Source of the DNA: Conchocele bisecta
Lineage: Eukaryota; Mollusca; Bivalvia; Lucinida; Thyasiridae
Direction of reading: 5' to 3'
DNA length: 64,000 nucleotides
Assembly (NCBI GenBank): GCA_029237695.1
Contig: CM055266.1
Location: 109,571,370 to 109,635,369 of the forward strand
In this document: one piece after another, positions 11,084-22,690 of the stretch
Layout: each line of letters begins with the position of its first letter
Numbering within the stretch: position 1 is the stretch's first letter
Notes under the pieces: model-generated
Seen by the model: the letters and a program-made list of their open reading frames with translations, nothing else
The model's database searches: none
Told to the model about the DNA's origin: nothing
Translations under genes and position numbers: made by a program

Positions 11084-11586
11084 AGGTACATGCCCACTCA
11101 GTAGGCACAAAATGTTCTTTATATGAATTAAATAAGTGTATAATTGTGTCACTATTCCTCCAGTTCTAAAAATTGGAGTGCAGTGCCCGCTATACAGATA
11201 TAATCATTTAGTAATATATATTTTACTGATAGTGACGTGCGGTGGTATGAGGTTATTTTCATATGGAAATGAGGCATAATATTTTTTAATTATTTATACT
11301 AAATGAGTTAGCTGAAAAAATAATATTTTCGACAGATCATAAAGTATGATCATCGCACATCAAAAAATAAATACAGATAATAAATAGTATTGTCCATTAA
11401 CATTTTAAGGAAACATGGTTATCGCCCCTGATATCAGTGTGGAAATTTACGTCAGACATAAAATGTATAATACTGCCAATCAATACGTGGGGTAATGGTG
11501 AATGAATGTTTATTTGGTCAGAAAAAGTCTCCGATGATGTATCTGATATAAAGAACATTTTGTGTCTAATGAGTGGGCATGTACCT
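11084..11586. mobile_element. Family O MITE, TTAA-flanked, copy 1
   Basis: TTAA at 11080–11083 and 11587–11590. TIRs AGGTACATGCCCACTCAGTA and its complement near TGAGTGGGCATGTACCT, extending inward for ~45 bp (AAAATGTTCTTTATAT). 503 bp, non-coding. Further copies at 29449 (partial) and 47033. Confidence 0.8.
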
Positions 11587-11680
11587 TTAATATCTTTCTA
11601 ATGGAACATAGTGCAGCAAATACGTCTCAAGTTGTCATTTAGTGTACAGCTTGTTTTATCTCATAATTCTGTCGTTTTGA

Positions 11681-11768
11681 CGAAGAATCGGTTACCGTCA
11701 ATGTAGACCAAATACAAATCTAGACTAGATTTTTATTTTGTCTACATTGACGGTAACCGATTCTTCGG
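11681..11768. repeat. Hairpin
   Basis: CGAAGAATCGGTTACCGTCA and TGACGGTAACCGATTCTTCG are perfect complements, extended by ATGTAGAC/GTCTACAT, around a short AT-rich loop. Confidence 0.75.
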
Positions 11769-12163
11769 ACTAGAGCCTGTGAATGTAAGAAATAAGTGGT
11801 ACTTGATTCTTCGAGAAAGGTATAAGTTATTGTAAAGGCCGTTTAGAGTACCCAGAAAACATTTAGGTCATCATCTTTGGTGACGTCATCTGTGACGTCA
11901 TTTTTAGTAGATTTTCATCAAAATCCGTCCGGTTGTCAGAAGTATTTTAAGAAAATCTACTACAAAATTGACGTCACAGATTACGTCTCGATTCTACTTG
12001 ATCCCATACCCCGAATTCATTAGCTGATGAAATATCCATTGATCGAATTAAAGCATAGAAGCCACAGTTAGATCACGGTTCGTTAGCATGCACGAGATAA
12101 ACCGCGAGCTTCAGAGAGCGGATTATCGATCGTACTTGCGGACAAACGTGTTCTAACTGCATT

Positions 12164-12608
12164 ATAATTCCAGCACAACAATATTTACACAATTCCCTAA
12201 TATTTGATTGGCCCGTAGCAAGTCTCTGTCCAAAATTTATATCCCAGTAAACTCCCACGCCGAACTACTTTCCGTAACCGTGAGGCGCAGTTAAAATAAT
12301 TCTTGAGAAAACGGAAAATAAACACATTTTCTTGATGAATTTATTTCAAATGCTGGAATTATAAGGAATGAATGGCCTTTTTGTTGAATTTATCGGGGTA
12401 TAAACTTGGAAAAGTTGCGGGAATACTGGACTAAGGCCGGAAATTTTTGTGGAATTTATCGGGATATAAACTTGGAAAAGTCGCGGGAATACTGGACGAA
12501 GACTTTTCCAAGTTTATACCCCGATTCCGGCCTTCGTCCAGTATTCCCGCGACATTTCCAAGTTTATACCCCGATAAATTCCACAAAAAGGCCATTCATT
12601 CCTATAAT
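12164..12608 (+). mobile_element. Family A twin-hairpin MITE, copy 3, with duplicated hairpin arm
   Basis: As the copy at 447, but the second hairpin contains an extra pair of arms. GGAATTTATCGGG-TATAAAC plus GGAAAAGT-GCGGGAATACTG occurs twice in a row on the left, and CTTTTCCAAGTTTATACCCC partners sit on the right. The open frames starting at 12406 and 12447 are read-through of this and the next element, not genes. Confidence 0.75.
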
Positions 12609-12695
12609 CACATCCTCATGTCCATACATTGCCCGTGTAAATGCATTTTTAAACAAAACTCGAAAATTTATCAAAGATGTGATAAGGCCAGTTTG

Positions 12696-13159
12696 TACGG
12701 AGCCCCGCAGGGGACATGGATTTTTTTTATTAATTCGTTCCCACGAAATAACAATTCGTTCCCACATTTTAACAATTCGTTCCCTCGAATTAACAATTCG
12801 TTCCCACAAAATGACAATTCGTTTCCTCAATTTAACAATTCGTTTCCTCAATTTAACAATTCGATCCCTCGAAATAACAATTCGTTCCCAATTCGTTCCC
12901 AATTCGTTCCCTCAATTTAACAATTCGTTCCCTCGAATTAACAATTCGTTTCCTTGTGAACGAATTGTTATTTCGTGGGAACGAATTGTTATTTCGTGGG
13001 AACGAATTGTTAAATTGAGGGAACGAAATGTTAATTCATGGGAACGAATTGTTAAATTCATGGGAACGAATTGTTAAATTGAGGGAACGAATTGTTATTT
13101 CGTGGGAACGAATTAATAAAAAAAATAAAAAAATTCTACGTCCCCTGCGGGGCTCCGTA
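12696..13159. mobile_element. Family F 21-bp-unit foldback element, copy 1
   Basis: TIR TACGGAGCCCCGCAGGGGAC with its complement at the right end. Perfect 6-bp target duplications AGTTTG at 12690–12695 and 13160–13165. Each arm is an array of 21-bp units, AACAATTCGTTCCC plus a variable 7-mer (ACGAAAT, TCGAATT, TCAATTT and others). The arrays face each other across the centre near 12955. No transposase. The 157- and 223-codon ORFs with a 7-residue period are the array read as protein. Confidence 0.9.
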
Positions 13160-13225
13160 AGTTTGTAACACAGACACCGTTATGTACATGCCCATTTTGG
13201 AATTGTTTCAGAACACCAAAATCAA

Positions 13226-13444
13226 ATGGTGACTGTGACTGGAGAAATGCAGCTTATGGGATTTGTGAAGAACCTGATCACATTCATGTAGCCTGATAAC
13301 AATATTGCTTATTAATAGCATGATGGGTGTTTCATTGATGGAACGGCAAACAGTGCATATCCTGATTGTGCGGATGTACATGCTGGTCTGGATCTACACA
13401 GGTCGCAAAACAAACAAGCCCGACTTATCCAGTCACAGCCACAC
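13226..13444. mobile_element. Family B MITE
   Basis: Arms GACTGTGACTGGAGAAATGC and TCCAGTCACAGCCACAC. The core is degraded (GATTGTGCGGATGTACATGC). Confidence 0.65.
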
Positions 13445-13545
13445 ATTATTTCATTTTTATTTCCACTTTTGCATTTGGCTGGACATGTGGCTGTGGTGTA
13501 AATGGTGTTACTGAATGCGGCTGCATTTCGCGTTAATCGCCATTT

Positions 13546-13901
13546 ATTATAGGAATGAATGGCCTTTTTTCTGGAATTTATCGGGGTATAAACTTGGAAA
13601 AGTCGCGGGAATACTGGACGAACGGCCGGAAGGCCTCGTCCAGTAACAACTTTTCCAACTTTATATCCCCGATAAATTCAACAAAAAGGCTATTCATTCC
13701 TTATAATTCCAGCATTTGAAATAAATTCATCAAGAAAATGTGTTTATTTTCCGTTTTCTTAATAATTATTTTAACTGCGCCTCACGGTTACGGAAAGTAG
13801 TTCGGCGTGGGAGTTTACTAGGATATAAATTTTGGACAGAGACTTGCTACGGGCCAATAAAATGTTAGAGAATTGTGTAAATATTGTTGTGCTGGAATTA
13901 T
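13546..13901 (-). mobile_element. Family A twin-hairpin MITE, reverse copy
   Basis: Order reversed relative to the copy at 447: hairpin module first (ATTATAGGAATGAATGGCC), then the AATTCCAGCATTTG...GCTGGAATTAT module. Confidence 0.75.
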
Positions 13902-13971
13902 TATCAAATTAACAGATAGCGATTCTCTGATATGTATCACCAACTTCACCCACTATTTAGAAATTATATGA

Positions 13972-14200
13972 GAAAGCCATGTGATTTTGTAGCTACTAAG
14001 ATGTCATGAAAAGTATTTGCAAACTTTATGATATTTTAAAAAAATACTGTCGAACATTGAAAAAATATTCAGAGCAAATGTGGAATAGAATTGAGAATTC
14101 AACACATGCTATCTTTAAATGTTATTTACAGGAAATACCACAGTTTTTACCAGATATTCGCTCTGGTTATATGATTGTCTCCGTCCGAATCAAGACAAAC
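13972..14200. repeat. Degenerate family L copy
   Basis: AAGCCATGTGATTTTGTAGC and TGTCATGAAAAGTATTTGCA match the L left arm with many changes; the right arm is not convincing. The 69-codon ORF at 14006 falls inside it and is discounted. Confidence 0.4.
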
Positions 14201-14611
14201 GACGTCACCACGTAGTGTATTTTTACACATCCAAATTCATCCAAATTAAAGTCGGCCGATTTTGTTGCAAAACATAATCAATGAAGCTGCTACATTTACT
14301 ATTGCCCGTAAAAAAGGAGTATTTAAATTTAATAATTAGGGATAATTGGAATGAAGAACGTGACATTTGCTGAAATTAGACAATTACTTTTGATGATTAT
14401 TTTCATCGGTCACGGATCTGCGTAGCTTTGACAGCTTTGACAGTTTTACATCGCTAACATATCAAATGCGCCGGATAACCGATTGCAAAAATCACTCTTC
14501 CACGCGTTACCTTAAAGAGATGGGGTTAAATTGCTACCCTCGTGAGAGGTATGGAGCGGGTTAGCAATTTTGTTTCTAGGATCTGCGGAGCAACGCCAAT
14601 TTGGTCGCAAT

Positions 14612-14965
14612 TACAGATAAAGCTTGGCCGATGGGTAATACCGTTGAACTGCCACACTGGCGACCCGGGTTCGATTCAGTGTTCAGTTCCAGAGCGTCAG
14701 TATTTCTGAGATACTTTGTATTTCCTGCTCTACTAGTCCTTTCGGATGGGGACTTTAAAAAGGCGGTACCGTGTATCAGATTTGAAGGAGAATCTCAGCA
14801 CATTAAATAACCAGAGGGGACTATTCTAATAAGAACTAGGTCCCATGGGGCCGGTTTTCTCTGTATCAACCTCCTTCCTTTCTCCCCTTCTTGGCAGACG
14901 ACATGCACGGTCATCAAGCCAGGTCGTTAAAACCAAGCATTTACATGGTAGCCTCCGATGGCTTG
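14612..14965 (+). mobile_element. tRNA-derived SINE, diverged
   Basis: The head has a tRNA-like A box around GCTTGGCCGATGGGTAA and a B box GGTTCGATTC some 45 bp later. The body shares AGTCCT-TCGGATGGGGACTT and the end GTCGTTAAA-CAAGCATTTACAT with the SINE at 27166, which supports one family. Cloverleaf pairing is incomplete, so it is not called as a tRNA gene. Confidence 0.6.
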
Positions 14966-16700
14966 ACTCACACAAGTACACAGCCGAATTCCTCTCGACT
15001 CACCTGTTATTTTTATCATAAGTTGCTTATTATTCCACCGATTTTGATGAAATAAAGCTCAAAGACTGCATACAAGAGTGTAGTATCTTCGACTACTGTC
15101 CCTTCTCTGATATTTGGGGCCAGTTCGCGAAATATTTCGAAAAGGTTCTGAAAAAATTGCCGATATTGACAACAGTATAAAATTAGACCACATGCAACGA
15201 TTAGAAATGCCAATATTAGCGCACTCTGTAGCAAGTTCGCCTTACAATATAATAGTCTAGGGAATATAGCATTTGACCCGAAAGTCTCTGCAACACAACT
15301 GCCATTATTGCCATTAATTCGAGAAAACTATGCTGGTGGGAGCATGGGTAATTTAACGATTGTGATTCATCCTTACCGAATATGCTGGTAATTTGGTGTA
15401 AAAATCGCGAACAATAGAAAAAAATATGGAGATTAAACGTGTGGTGATATTATCAAACGAATTTAATAAAACATTTATATATATATATATAGTGTCTATA
15501 TAAAAAAACAATTTGAGCATATTGGGTGTCATTTTTGGGGTAAAACTATCAAATTAGTGCATAAATTGTAGTCATTTTGAAAAAAATATTCCTGCTAACT
15601 GTTTTAATACCGAAAATTGGATAACATGTTGATAAATAGCTATTATTCACATGAAAAAATATCGAAGACATCTGGTCACGAGAAAGTGGTATTTAAAGTT
15701 GGTAAAAAAGTACCTAATTTAAAAAAAAGGCTGAAAACGGGAAACACGAAGTTTTATTAGACAGACACCAAAACACGTACTTATATTTACACATATAACT
15801 ACAGAAACACGTACTTATATTTACACATATAACTACAGAAACATGTATGTAAGTCACCACGACTGAATCGTAAAACAGCATATAGCGTTACCGCAGCCCA
15901 TACGTATGTCCAAAGTGAGTACGTACTTCACAAAAAGAATAACGCTCAGCTAAATGTCTTGTAACTTCTTTTTTCTTACACGGATCTGCTTGATATTTCA
16001 TACACATATTGCTCTCATAGTACTCTACAACCCAATGACACATTCACGATCGTATATATTGCTTCAATCATCCTCTACTGCAGTGTAACACATTCACGAT
16101 TGTCCCGCCCCGATAACCCAAATGTCAAGGTCAAATACTTAGTTCGTTCAAAACCTTAACGCCCGGGTATATGTCTTGCAATTTCCGTTTCCCTGAACGG
16201 ATATGCTTGTTGCTCCAATGGTCCTCTGTCGTCCTGACAAGTACAAGATCCGTCCAAATTCTGCCTATCATTTCATGAGAAAAAGTCGTTTGACGATTTT
16301 GACATTTTTACAGCGGCCATCTTGGATTAGGCGATGGTTCCAAATTTATCAATTCTAAAAAGCTTTCATGCAAATATCATCACTGTGATTATTAAACGCA
16401 TAACCGCGATCTCATTCACTGGTTATTAATGCATTACCTACCGTGTCTAACACGTTACTTTACTCGTTATGCATTTTACTGTGTACATTGTACTTGTAAG
16501 ACCCAGGTGGGGACCAATCCAGGTGGGGACAATGGCTGGAAATGGCATGACACTTGCACACATGGGAAATGTACGACCGTCAAGGAAACAGGAAAGGCAA
16601 TCGCTGTTTATTTCATAGCAGTAATACTCACATCGCGGTGGGTAATGTACATTCGGCCTCGATGACAAAACCTGGCGTTGCCATCTTTGATACATAGAGA
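14966..16700. other. No gene; minor repeats only
   Basis: Contains a (TA)n tract near 15474–15492 and a 34-bp tandem duplication at about 15774–15840 (ACACGTACTTATATTTACAC unit). At about 15940–16290 two imperfect copies of a degenerate repeat (CACATTCACGATCGT / CACATTCACGATTGT) are present. ORFs at 15016 and 16429 have no supporting motifs. Confidence 0.45.
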
Positions 16701-16701
16701 A

Positions 16702-16815
16702 TACCAGGCCAGTGTCTTTTGATATCAAGTTTATCAGGCAAGGCTAGCAAACGCGTAGGAATTATTACCGTTTCCGAGCCGAGCCTGATAAATGAGATAT
16801 CAAACGACAGTAGCC
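16702..16815. mobile_element. Family T palindrome
   Basis: ACCAGGCCAGTGTCTTTTGATATC with partner GATATCAAACGACAGTAGCCTGG. Inner arms TTTATCAGGC/GCCTGATAAA flank AACGCGTAGGAATTATTACC. Confidence 0.6.
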
Positions 16816-16816
16816 T

Positions 16817-16926
16817 GGGCTCGGTTGCTCAAAGCTTCTGTTAGCTTAACTGACTGTTAAATCCTTAGCAATGCTAAGGATTTAACAGTCTGTTAAGCTA
16901 ACAGAGGTTTTGAGCAACCGGACCCT
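16817..16926. mobile_element. Family M palindromic MITE, copy 1
   Basis: Almost perfect ~110-bp palindrome, GGTTGCTCAAAGCTTCTGTT ... AACAGAGGTTTTGAGCAACC, with AATCCTTAGCA/TGCTAAGGATT at the centre. It abuts the family T copy, suggesting insertion at its edge. Confidence 0.8.
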
Positions 16927-17657
16927 GGTATTCTATTTACCAGGTAACGCTTTATACTCGAAAATGACCACATATGACGTCGTTATTTATGGACAGAACG
17001 CGGACTTGTTTACGTTGCGTCATTACACTGACGTAATTCGGTACCGTCATGTGACGTCATCCGACCAATGAAACGTCAGTTTTCACTTCGTTGTAACCCG
17101 GATGTTTGTATAAGGTCAATACCTGATACATGTACGTATATGAACTTCGGTGGTCAGAGCGTGACGTTAGAGGATACCAAATGGCGCGAAATCGTCCAGG
17201 GGGTATAAGTAATCCGGTATAAACAAATAGTGCGGCCGTTTTGAGGTCACAGACACAGTTTGCTTGCAAATATTGATCCAATACTACTCAGTTTCACTTG
17301 AGGAACATTTTGGGGTGCGTTTAACACTAGTTTTCAGCATATTTGTAGCATTTAAAAGAAAACACTGAACCTGTTGGTCACGTGATGTAAACAGATTTTC
17401 CGTGGCCAAAAAAACACAACAATATTGGGGGATATGACGAGGTTGGAATTTTCTTTCTTATGAGTAAGTGAATCTATTGTTTATTTCATGCAGAACCAGT
17501 ACATACTGGCTGCAGGTCATGTACAAGTAGGTCCCACAGCATACATACGAATAGTGAACGTAGGAGAGACTGGCCTTATTGGATGGCATTCGGTTAAATT
17601 ATATAGTAACACCATTTGGTGTGGTCTAACCTCATTAACCTTTGGGTCATACAAGCT
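16927..17657. other. No recognisable feature
   Basis: Unique-looking DNA with several CpG-containing TGACGT motifs; no supported ORF. Confidence 0.4.
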
Positions 17658-17766
17658 GGGCCCGGTTGCTCAAAGCTTCTGTTAGCTTAACAGACTGTTA
17701 AATCCTTAGCATTGCTAAAGATTTAACAGTCTGTTAAGCTAACAGAGGGTTTGAGCAACCGGGCCC
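17658..17766. mobile_element. Family M palindromic MITE, copy 2
   Basis: Same palindrome as at 16817, about 95% identical by eye, with ends GGGCCCGGTTGCTC / GAGCAACCGGGCCC. Just downstream there is a short GTTCTGGGA tandem (17811–17866). Confidence 0.85.
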
Positions 17767-17896
17767 TGGCCTTCAAAACGGCTTATTCAGAACGTGTAGA
17801 GTTAGCCCCTGTTCTGGGAAAGGTTAGCCCCCGTTCTGGGATTGACCCACGTTCTGGGACTGACCCCCAATCTAAGTATTATACATGTATAAGTAA

Positions 17897-18231
17897 CAAG
17901 GTGCATGATCACGTGGTTACAACAACAACAACGTCACCCACTCCAAAGTAAGTATTATTTGATATTTTCATGAGTTGCATTTGGTGGTCTAGGGAGTTTG
18001 GCACAGACTCATGTCGTTTTAGCGAAGAATCGATCGGGAAATCGATTCTTCGCAACAAAAACGACATAGGTTTGGGCGAAAATACAGAGACCACCAAATG
18101 CAGCTTAACAAGACGCGTTTGATGCGCCATATTTAATAAAAATCCGTTACGTAATAAGGACACTATAAAATAATACGTACTTGTAATCGGTACTTGTTGT
18201 TGTTGTTAGTACCACGTGCTCATACACCTTG
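17897..18231. mobile_element. Family N MITE with 5-bp TSD, copy 1
   Basis: TIR CAAGGTGCATGATCACGTGG followed by TTACAACAACAACAA; the right end is its complement. Target duplication AGTAA at 17892–17896 and 18232–18236. Centre hairpin CGAAGAATCGAT/ATCGATTCTTCG. 335 bp, no ORF of note. Confidence 0.85.
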
Positions 18232-18236
18232 AGTAA

Positions 18237-18590
18237 GTAGTTCATACGTTTCTAATGCGTTGCTTCTAAAGAGTAACGCGGTATAATTCTAACGCGCTAG
18301 AAACGGCGCTGGTGACGTGTATCGCCACACATACATGTAGTTGACAACAGTTTCATATAATATGTGCGGTTGATGTTTCCAATACTACTTTAGCATATTG
18401 ACAGGCCCACGTTCCGTTTTGGCAGGAAAAGAGATTGGATTTGCTTTTCTTAAGAGTAATTAAGAGCACATATTATTGTGGATTCAGCGTATTACGGCTG
18501 CTGTTTATGGACAGGTAGATTCTACCACAAACATGTGTGTGTATTGAATTCGGCAGAGAATGGTCAACTTTGGAATATTCGGTTATAACC
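18237..18590. other. No recognisable feature
   Basis: Nothing identifiable beyond short low-complexity segments. Confidence 0.4.
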
Positions 18591-18593
18591 AGT

Positions 18594-19225
18594 TATGTGT
18601 GGCTGGGACTGGGTTTTGTGACAAGTGTAGATCCAGATCACCCTGTGCATCCTCACAGTCTGATCAGGATATACACCGTTCGCTATTCCATCAAGGAAAC
18701 ACCCGTCATGCTTCTAACAAGCAATACATCGGGCGAGTCGAAAAAAATGTTGCCAAAAAAAATTTCCTATAACTACTACACTACTCAACATACACAATTG
18801 AAACTTTGCATGATGGTTCATCGTTTTTTGTCGACTCACCCGATATATTGTTAGCAGGCTACATGAGTTTCTCCCACCACAGTCACATATCTGGAGCTAG
18901 ACTGGTGACATATGCCATAAGTCTCTTTCCACCGGTCACAATCACAGATCTGGAGCTATATTTTCCACAGATTCAAGAAGCATCATTTCCTCTGTCACGT
19001 TCGACTTTGTGGCTATATGACTGGACCGTATAAATAGGGCGTACAGCAGTTGCAATCAGTGTAGACCCAGATCAGCCTGCGCATCAGCGCAGTCTGATCA
19101 GGATCTGCACTGATCGCCAGTCAGTTAGTGAAACACCTGTCATCATGCTTGTTACGAACAGTGTAGTTCATTACCAAGCGGTAGGAGAGATTGTACACAA
19201 CATAAGGCCATAAACAAGTACTTTG
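18594..19225. repeat. Cluster of broken family B elements
   Basis: One partial element with core CCTGTGCATCCTCACAGTCTG at 18641–18662, a loose arm at 18860–18990, and a second element with core GCCTGCGCATCAGCGCAGTCTG near 19076–19097. The ends are rearranged, probably by nested insertion or deletion. Confidence 0.55.
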
Positions 19226-19434
19226 GTTCTGATATCGCCGCGTTTGAATAATCCCTGCGCGTCGAGCATTTTATCGTCATGGAGAAATGAAATTGAACTA
19301 TAAATTCGCCACATGATCAATAAAAAACACCACCATGCATATATTATGACGAAATAAAATCTTGTGATTTTTCACGTCTAAAGAGGTTATAGTAACTTTA
19401 TAGAACATAAGTATTCTTTTTGTTTGAGATGATT

Positions 19435-19504
19435 GTCTCTGATTTTTTTCAAGTTGCCAGATGCATATGCATATGCATTTGGCAACTTGAAAAGAATCAG
19501 AGAC
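19435..19504. repeat. Hairpin
   Basis: GTCTCTGATT--TTTCAAGTTGCCA pairs with TGGCAACTTGAAAAGAATCAGAGAC; the centre is ATGCATATGCATATGCAT. Confidence 0.75.
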
Positions 19505-19666
19505 GAACATCGGAAACAACAAAAAAGATATCCGCACTCCCGCTTCATATTCCACAAACCCCGTGGCTGAGAACCAAAGCAAAGTACGTATTGCTATGGC
19601 CTAAGCTACCAACACACCACTCATGATAACGGCCATAAACCCCATTTATGCAGTCACAGCCACAGT

Positions 19667-19907
19667 TGAGACACGCCATGTGATATTGTACCTAAGAAAC
19701 TGCGCGATTTATCATGAAGTACATTTACAGAAACTGTGATATTGTATGTAAATGACGTCGAAAGATAACGAAAGTTTCATAGCAAATTTTCTGTGAACAT
19801 TACGTCAACGTTCGACGTCATTTTAGGAAAATATCGTAACGTTTGTAAATATTTTACAGGAGATATCGCACATGTTCTTAGGTATAAAATCACATGGCGT
19901 GTCTCAT
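19667..19907. mobile_element. Family L MITE, complete
   Basis: TIRs TGAGACACGCCATGTGATAT and CACATGGCGTGTCTCA. Inner arms GTACCTAAGAA / TTCTTAGGTA and TGACGTCGAAAG.. / ..TTCGACGTCA. Non-coding. Confidence 0.8.
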
Positions 19908-20099
19908 TTTATGATCGGCTTATCGGCGACGGCGTCTGAAATGCTTCATACTATCGCCCAATTGTCGGGAGTGAGATGTATTAATTTTGCCACACCGATT
20001 GTATGTAGGCTAGATATAGACAGTAGGACATCAAAGGCTATATTACGTCCTTTTGTAGGCAGGCTAGACTGTTGTCTGCAATAGGCATACACCCGACTT

Positions 20100-20186
20100 T
20101 TCCGTCTGTAACACAGGGCGACTTACAGTCGTAAGTCGCCACAGGGCGACTTACAGTCGTAAGTCGCCCTGCTTTACAGACAGAAA
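20100..20186. repeat. Double hairpin
   Basis: GGGCGACTTACAGTCGTAAGTCGCC, itself a palindrome, occurs twice in tandem. The outer arms TTTTCCGTCTGTAA and TTTACAGACAGAAAA also pair, so the region can fold in two alternative ways. Confidence 0.75.
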
Positions 20187-20829
20187 ATTCGGATTAATTT
20201 AGCATCATCCATCTGCGTGTACGCGATTGCTTTCACATTCTGAAAGGTTATCCCAACTTGAATAGCTTCTAAAGACAATATTTGGTTCAACACTGCTTTG
20301 ACTGTTTTTATTCGAGCGCTAGCGAAGAAATATAGAACCAACATCCAGATTTGGGGTCTTCCAGCTTTTTCGCAAATGAGCTTATGTCGGTCGCAGTACA
20401 TTATTTTTAGGGTTCTTTAAAAACACGGGTCTTACGCCATAAAAAATAGTTCCAACAGCTAGATCGCCTTTTCATTTACAGTGTAATAAACGTTTTGTTT
20501 ACTTTTTGTTTCTGCTAAATTTATGTTATTGCAAACGGATGCTATATATATATAACCTTTTATTTCGCAGGTTAGTTGTTTAGAAGGGTACATATTTGGT
20601 ATGCATGTTACCAAGTTCACAAAATTGATATACATGTATATATTCTTTATTTCCTCCAGATATTTGGAGATTCATGTAAGTCATATGAACATGAACATGT
20701 TATGAATTAGATAGAACAACATATTTAACATATATACATGTATATACAAGACAAAACATAATACTTACATCATATTACTAGTAAAATGATTAGATGAATC
20801 GGCAATCGAGGACTACTCAACGCTGACAT
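20187..20829. other. No recognisable feature
   Basis: AT-rich; (TA) runs near 20545–20553. Nothing coding. Confidence 0.45.
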
Positions 20830-21881
20830 ATGTACCTCAGCCATAGCACACGGAGACGGCCAAATATGATTCATTGACGATCACCGTCTATTGCAGGTAC
20901 TTCTGATACACACAATGAACCAAGCCCGCCAACTTGCAATAACAGGTTGACCTTTTCTCGACTCATGCATCCGAATATGACGTCACCATATACACGACGA
21001 ATCGCTACCAACAACTGTTCTCTCATTTGCAGTACAGATGGAGAGCCACAAATGCAGTGGTCCACCAAGTTGTCCATCATAACATTACATTGAGTACATG
21101 TCTCATTGGTCCGCTTAAAATTTGATATAATTTGACATACCGTTCTGCAAGAGCTAACATACTCTGGGAATGTTTTAGCATAGTTCCAAATCTTACTAAA
21201 CCCATATGTCTCATGAATTTCCCTGAACCGTGGAAATTGGGGCGAAGCCGTTCAAACCTGACAGTCATGAATCATCTTTTCGCGGGTTCGAATGTTGACA
21301 GACATTTTCCAGTTCAACTTACTAGGAAATTCCCCGCAGGAAACATAATTTACCAGCACATGTCTGAATCCATAAGTATCCATGGCCTTAAATACACCCG
21401 GCATAAAGCCGCGATCACAATTGTCAATCATGTATGAGCTAAGACGTAGAAGAAATATTTGTTTGACAACACAATCTCGCTGAAGTCTACACAGCTGTCC
21501 TAGTAAATTAAGCTTTCTGCGGACAATGATTACTTCCAGTGGTAAACAGTTAAGCAAGCTTAGTGCAACGTCAGTTCTAGTTATAGAATTTAAATATTCT
21601 GCATGTATTTGACACATAAACGATGAGCCCGTTCTAATGTCAACATATCATTATCTGACAGGTTAGGCCAACACTCGCACCCGTATAAAGCTTTGGGCAG
21701 TACTATAACATCATATATACGCTTGCATGTTATGGAGTTAAGTTCATTTCCGAGACCGCAACTGGTTAGGCTAAACAACGTTCGTCTCAATTTGTTACAG
21801 CATTCTTGTACATTGCGCTGAGTTTTCATAATGTATTGCTCAAGACCCCTAGATGCGTGTACTGATCTGTTTCACTGACAT
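20830..21881 (-). pseudogene. Non-LTR retrotransposon, C-terminal part (LINE, split by MITE)
   Basis: Reading leftward from 21881 the frame gives NVSETDQYTHLGVLSN, then after a stop ITCKRIYDVIVLPKALYGCECW with LERAHRLCVKYMQN. Next come LPLEVIIVRRKLNLLGQLCRL and, near the 3' end, fragments that resemble the Cys/His-containing tail of CR1/Jockey-like elements. These are the thumb and post-RT segments of a non-LTR polymerase. At least four frame breaks are present, so it is dead. Continuous with the piece at 22355–22690. Confidence 0.75.
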
Positions 21882-21883
21882 TA

Positions 21884-22352
21884 CTGTCTGTTTCACGAAA
21901 GCTGCCTAAATTTTACGGCTATATAGACAATTAAAAAACAATATGTTTTTCGATAATATTAAATTAAAGGAAAATTTAAGAATGAGCCTTCTTTTTATTT
22001 TGTGAAATTTGGTCAAATATTGAATTTCAGAAATATTGGACCGATTTTCAAAATTTAACTTTTGTTTTCTTAGTTAGATCATTTCCAAGCTATCTAGCTA
22101 GGTTTTGGAGTCAATTTCCAAATTATTTCGTTTTTTAGCTCCTCCCACACTCCTTTACCTCTTTTTCCCCCATGTTAAATTCCCATAGAGAAATCAATTT
22201 TTCGTAATAAAACCAATATTTGACCAAATTTCACGAAATAAAAAGAAGGCTCATTCTTAAATTTTCCTTTAATTTAATATTATCGAAAACAATATTGTTT
22301 TCGAATTGTTTATATGGGCGTAAAATTTGGGCAGCTTTCGTGAAACAGACTA
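21884..22352. mobile_element. Family Q MITE inserted in the LINE, TA target
   Basis: TIR CTGTCTGTTTCACGAAAGCT, with arms pairing for more than 150 bp (TTAAGAATGAGCCTTCTTTT and complement). TA at 21882–21883 and 22353–22354. Removing the element and one TA restores an open GNTNVSETDQ frame across the junction, so the insertion point is exact. Confidence 0.85.
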
Positions 22353-22354
22353 TA

Positions 22355-22690
22355 GTATTGCCAAGCAGCCATACTCTATTGGATTTATTATAGTCATGTT
22401 TAGATTCATTATAGACAATAACTGCACATTTTAATGAGTTATACCGAAAGCGCCATGAACACGAGTATGTATGGCATACATCCATCATGCGTTGGAGACC
22501 GTTTTTCGATAATGATAGTAACAACATGTCGTCCGCTGCAGCTGTTGGTGCGCACACGCTAGTTGTTCCAATACTTAGTCCAAGCTTCGTTGTCACTTAG
22601 AATGCGTTGATGAGATCGTTTATAAAGCACAAATACAAGAACGGAGACCGCACACCGCCTTGTCTGGTTCCCTGCAGTATTGGAAAATTC
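22355..22690 (-). pseudogene. Non-LTR retrotransposon reverse transcriptase, palm part
   Basis: On the minus strand, starting near 22690: LQGTRQGGVRSPFLYLCFINDLI (RT motif with the conserved QG--QGG--SP), a stop, then APTAAADDMLLLSLSKNGLQ. The latter contains the catalytic ADD box. It continues CSWRFRYNSLKCAVIVYNES and RVWLLGNT, where the family Q element interrupts it. The upstream domains (endonuclease, ORF1) are missing. One stop and a truncated 5' end make it inactive. Confidence 0.85.

Noticed and set aside
12406..13077. Open frames of 223 and 157 codons with a 7-residue period
   Set aside because: The period equals the 21-bp DNA unit of family F, and open frames occur on both strands. 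The same happens at 49932, 51032, 53581 and 53762. DNA structure explains them.
12720..13120. CRISPR-like array
   Set aside because: Units are 21 bp with 7-bp variable parts from a tiny set and arms are inverted; the genome is eukaryotic and no cas gene exists.
16429..16665. 78-codon Cys/Trp-containing frame
   Set aside because: No splice sites or recognisable domain; an overlapping reverse frame of similar length exists.
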